Origin: a virus
DNA length: 24,461 nucleotides
IMG/VR virus record: IMGVR_UViG_3300015171_000031
Span: 1-24,461 of that record
Reading direction: 5' to 3' (one strand)
Part shown: piece by piece, positions 23,047 through 24,461 of the stretch
Numbering within the stretch: position 1 is the stretch's first letter
Layout: each line of letters opens with the position of its first letter
Notes under the pieces: model-generated
The model's input: only the letters and a program-made list of their open reading frames with translations
What the model was told of the DNA's origin: nothing
Databases searched by the model: none
Translations under genes and position numbers: made by a program

Positions 23047-23055
23047 ATCCACTTT
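23047..23055 (+). repeat. ATCCACTTT arm-type repeat, copy 1 (P side)
   Basis: This 9-mer matches the two copies on the other side of the core exactly. Arm-type sites for tyrosine integrases are short direct repeats flanking the core, so this is a candidate P-arm site. Confidence 0.5.
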
Positions 23056-23092
23056 CCATCCAGAATTTTCTAAGCCGTTGAAAGTACCAGGG

Positions 23093-23124
23093 CTGCCGGG
23101 GGTTCGATTCCCCCCGGCTCCACC
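23093..23124 (+). other. Putative attP core: T-arm and acceptor end of a tmRNA or tRNA
   Basis: GGGGG (23098-23102), TTCGATT loop (23103-23109) and CCCCC (23110-23114) form a perfect T arm. CGGCTCC plus A and CC (23115-23124) looks like an acceptor 3' strand; the final CCA is not completed (T at 23125). The sequence resembles the 3' end of proteobacterial tmRNA or some tRNAs. No matching 5' acceptor, D arm or anticodon arm is present nearby, so this is not a full RNA gene. Phages commonly keep such a 3' fragment to restore the host gene on integration. Confidence 0.7.
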
Positions 23125-23125
23125 T

Positions 23126-23140
23126 TTTCAGCCGCTGAAA
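23126..23140 (+). repeat. TTTCAG-CCG-CTGAAA inverted repeat next to the core
   Basis: A 6-bp perfect inverted repeat with a 3-nt centre sits two bases past the tRNA-like end. Its right half belongs to a near-copy of a 10-mer at 23074-23083 (gccgttgaaa versus gccgctgaaa), 57 bp away on the opposite side of the core. It may be an integrase or accessory factor site. Confidence 0.35.
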
Positions 23141-23174
23141 TCACGATTCCAGACGCCTAAAACCCCCGTTTCCC

Positions 23175-23191
23175 CCCTGGAATCCCCAGGG
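23175..23191. other. Hairpin downstream of integrase (CCCTGG...CCAGGG)
   Basis: A 6-bp GC-rich stem with a 5-nt loop lies about 30 nt past the integrase stop codon. No T-run follows on either strand, so it is a weak terminator candidate, or part of the att architecture. Confidence 0.3.
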
Positions 23192-23195
23192 CTAT

Positions 23196-23215
23196 ATCCA
23201 CTTTTTATCCACTTT
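23196..23215 (+). repeat. ATCCACTTT arm-type repeats, copies 2 and 3 (P' side)
   Basis: Exact copies at 23196-23204 and 23207-23215 are 11 bp apart (one helical turn), just outside the integrase stop codon. With the copy at 23047 they give the asymmetric one-plus-two arrangement often seen for integrase arm sites. Confidence 0.5.
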
Positions 23216-23219
23216 TGGA

Positions 23220-24461
23220 TCAGGCCTCATCCTGTTTTTGGCTCGCCAGCCAGGCCGCGTGAGCCTTCATCCCCGCGTCCCGATTCTGCCCAGGAATGAA
23301 CTTCACGTACTTCTGCATGGTCACCGAGACGTCCCGGTGCCCCATCTGCCGCGAGAGCCAAACGACGTCCTCGCCCCCCATCAGCATCCAGCTTGCGTAG
23401 GTGTGCCGCAGCTGCCTCGGGAACCGATACGGGACTCCTGCCGCCGCACAGGCCGTGGCCCAAAACCGGCGAATCGTCTTGTCGTTCCGATAGGGCTTGT
23501 TCACGGTCGAGGGCCGAAGCCGTCCGGTGTGCGTGACCTCGGCGTCAAGGGTGTTGCCGCCCTGTGCCCCCAGGCCCCGCCGCGCCCGGAAACTGATCGG
23601 CGTGCCGGGGTGCAGGAAAATCTCCCGATGCAGGAGCCGGGTGTGCTGCTTCTGCGCGGCCAGGGCTTCGAGGGCTGCCGGCATCAGCAGGACTTCGCGC
23701 CGGCCGGCGCGGGTCTTGGGAGCCTTTAGGCGTCGGGAAGCTGCCTTGCCGACTGCCGCCTTCGTGATGCAGGCGACGCCGCGGTCAAAATCAATGTCCT
23801 TCCAGGTGAGGGCGACCAGCTCCTCGATGCGCAGGCCCGTCCACACCCAGAACTTGACCATGTTCGCCTGCTCGGCCCGCAGGTGCGGCAAGATCGCCGC
23901 AATCTCCGCATGGCTGAACGGATCGATGACGTTCTCATCCTCGACCAGCCCATCGGGCCGTTTGACCTTCAAGCCCGCGAGCGGATCGGTCTTCAGCAGC
24001 TGCTTCGGACTCACCGCATAGCGCACGGCCTGGCGCAGCGGGGTGAGCAGATTCAAGATGCGCTTGCGGCTGGTGGTCTGCTCGGCCACCCAGGTGTAGA
24101 CCCGGTGGGCCGTCAGCTGCGACAAGGGCAGTTTGCCAAACAGCGGCCGCCAGGTGCGAAGGACGTACTCGGCATAGTCGCCGTAGGTTTCCGGCGTGAG
24201 TTCCTTCGAGACCACCCCGAGCCACTCGGTCAGCAGTTCCCCCACGGTCACGACCTGCGCCGGGTTCGCGGAGAATTTGCGCGCACGTTTGCTTTCGGGG
24301 AAGAAGTGCGCGTAGTCGAAATTGCCCAAGGCGATGGCGTTCTCAACCGCGCCCTTGTGCCGTGCCGCCCAGGCGAGATTTGCCTTGGTCGGCTCGAGCT
24401 TCACGCGCTCCTTGCACTGCTGGCCTTTGAACATGAAGCGGATTTCAATCGACCGCCCGCT
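23220..24461 (-). CDS. int: Tyrosine-type phage integrase, N-terminus cut by window edge
   Basis: The gene runs off the right edge. An ATG at 24434 exists, but in-frame sequence upstream (SGRSIEIRF) continues the Arm-type N-terminal domain (DUF3596-like: FKGQQCKERVKLEPTKANLA, then GNFDYAHFFP), so the true start lies beyond the window. Counting from that ATG, a core-binding domain follows (about 60-150), then the catalytic domain with R202 (TGLRIEEL), K240 (APKTRAGRRE), R343 in QLRHTYASWM, H366 (QMGHRDVS) and nucleophile Y376 (MQKYVKF). The first position of the HxxR box is Arg (RQLR), a variation of the sort seen in this subfamily. The 3' end points at the putative attP core about 95 bp away. 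It catalyses integration and, with an excisionase outside the window, excision. Confidence 0.92.
   Translation of the reverse strand, partial: SGRSIEIRFMFKGQQCKERVKLEPTKANLAWAARHKGAVENAIALGNFDYAHFFPESKRARKFSANPAQVVTVGELLTEWLGVVSKELTPETYGDYAEYVLRTWRPLFGKLPLSQLTAHRVYTWVAEQTTSRKRILNLLTPLRQAVRYAVSPKQLLKTDPLAGLKVKRPDGLVEDENVIDPFSHAEIAAILPHLRAEQANMVKFWVWTGLRIEELVALTWKDIDFDRGVACITKAAVGKAASRRLKAPKTRAGRREVLLMPAALEALAAQKQHTRLLHREIFLHPGTPISFRARRGLGAQGGNTLDAEVTHTGRLRPSTVNKPYRNDKTIRRFWATACAAAGVPYRFPRQLRHTYASWMLMGGEDVVWLSRQMGHRDVSVTMQKYVKFIPGQNRDAGMKAHAAWLASQKQDEA

Larger units (their letters stand above)
22817..23219. other. Gene-free attP region (putative integration site with repeats)
   Basis: This 403-nt stretch carries no convincing gene. 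It holds the tRNA/tmRNA-like core at 23093-23124, a repeated ATCCACTTT motif on both sides of it, direct repeats TCCAGGGA at 22826 and 22848, a repeated GCCGYTGAAA motif at 23074 and 23131, and several hairpins: 22870-22886, 22971-22991, 22982-23008 and 23175-23191. Its position next to the integrase 3' end fits an attP. Long frames crossing it on both strands are read as chance ORFs. Confidence 0.7.

Noticed and set aside
22807-23052. 81-aa minus-strand ORF in the attP left arm
   Set aside because: No Shine-Dalgarno or motif, overlaps the start of the 22816 gene and the hairpin/repeat area; kept as noncoding.
23093-23124. Complete tRNA or tmRNA gene
   Set aside because: Only the T arm and 3' acceptor strand are present; no 5' acceptor, D arm, anticodon arm or tag reading frame could be found upstream.
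22586-23299. 237-aa plus-strand ORF across the minus genes and attP region
   Set aside because: It runs through the tRNA-like core and repeats and into the integrase 3' end, is Pro-rich, and shows no start signal or motif.
1-24461. CRISPR array, insertion sequence or transposon
   Set aside because: No regularly spaced repeats, transposase motifs or terminal inverted repeats were seen.

Overview
This window is a GC-rich stretch of a temperate tailed phage (siphovirus type, HK97-fold head) and reads in phage-map order. It holds DNA packaging, head, head-tail joining, tail, host-recognition proteins, lysis, three reverse-strand accessory genes, a putative attP, and a tyrosine integrase cut by the right edge. 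The host should be Gram-negative, because there is a lambda-R-like endolysin and a nested Rz/Rz1 spanin pair. A proteobacterium is most likely: the distal tail genes (DUF2460, DUF2163/BR0599, NlpC/P60, GTA-like tail hub) are the set shared by proteobacterial siphophages and the Rhodobacter gene transfer agent. No ribosomal, metabolic or other host genes are visible. Immunity and replication genes must lie outside the window.

Layout. Bases 72-5588: small and large terminase, portal, prohead protease and major capsid protein. Bases 5654-7847: an unusual insert between capsid and head-tail connector genes, with one unknown protein, one GPSL-motif protein, a 38-residue peptide and two glycosyltransferase-like proteins. 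Bases 7936-10330: head-tail connector, a small CxxC protein, head closure, HK97-gp10-like, tail completion and tail tube proteins. Bases 10327-13489: the tail assembly chaperone with a textbook -1 frameshift signal, then the tape measure. Bases 13486-19628: distal tail, a 27-residue membrane micro-ORF, DUF2163/BR0599 protein, NlpC/P60 peptidase, a large hub with an inserted LamG-like domain, and a fibre-like protein. Bases 19719-21864: lysis cassette. Bases 21853-22816: three small genes of unknown function on the minus strand. Bases 22817-23219: putative attP. Bases 23220-24461: integrase.

The structural genes form one rightward operon. Nearly every junction is an ATGA or GTGA stop-start overlap, so translational coupling is expected, and clear Shine-Dalgarno sequences remain mainly at the few spaced junctions (capsid, 5654, 7936, tail tube, fibre). 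The attP core resembles the T arm and acceptor end of a tmRNA or tRNA. Because lysis genes lie on one side of it and integrase on the other, the DNA looks like an unintegrated (virion or circular) phage genome rather than a prophage split at its att sites.

The most interesting signals are: (i) the GPSL protein, whose recognisable N-terminus has no canonical start codon and lies -1 to the gene before it; (ii) the glycosyltransferase-like cassette inside the head operon; (iii) the A AAA AAC heptamer followed after 5 nt by a perfect 12-bp stem; (iv) the micro-ORF at 14130-14213; and (v) the repeat architecture of the attP region. None of these amounts to a proven new system. The cassette at 5654-7847 and the minus-strand trio are the best places to look.
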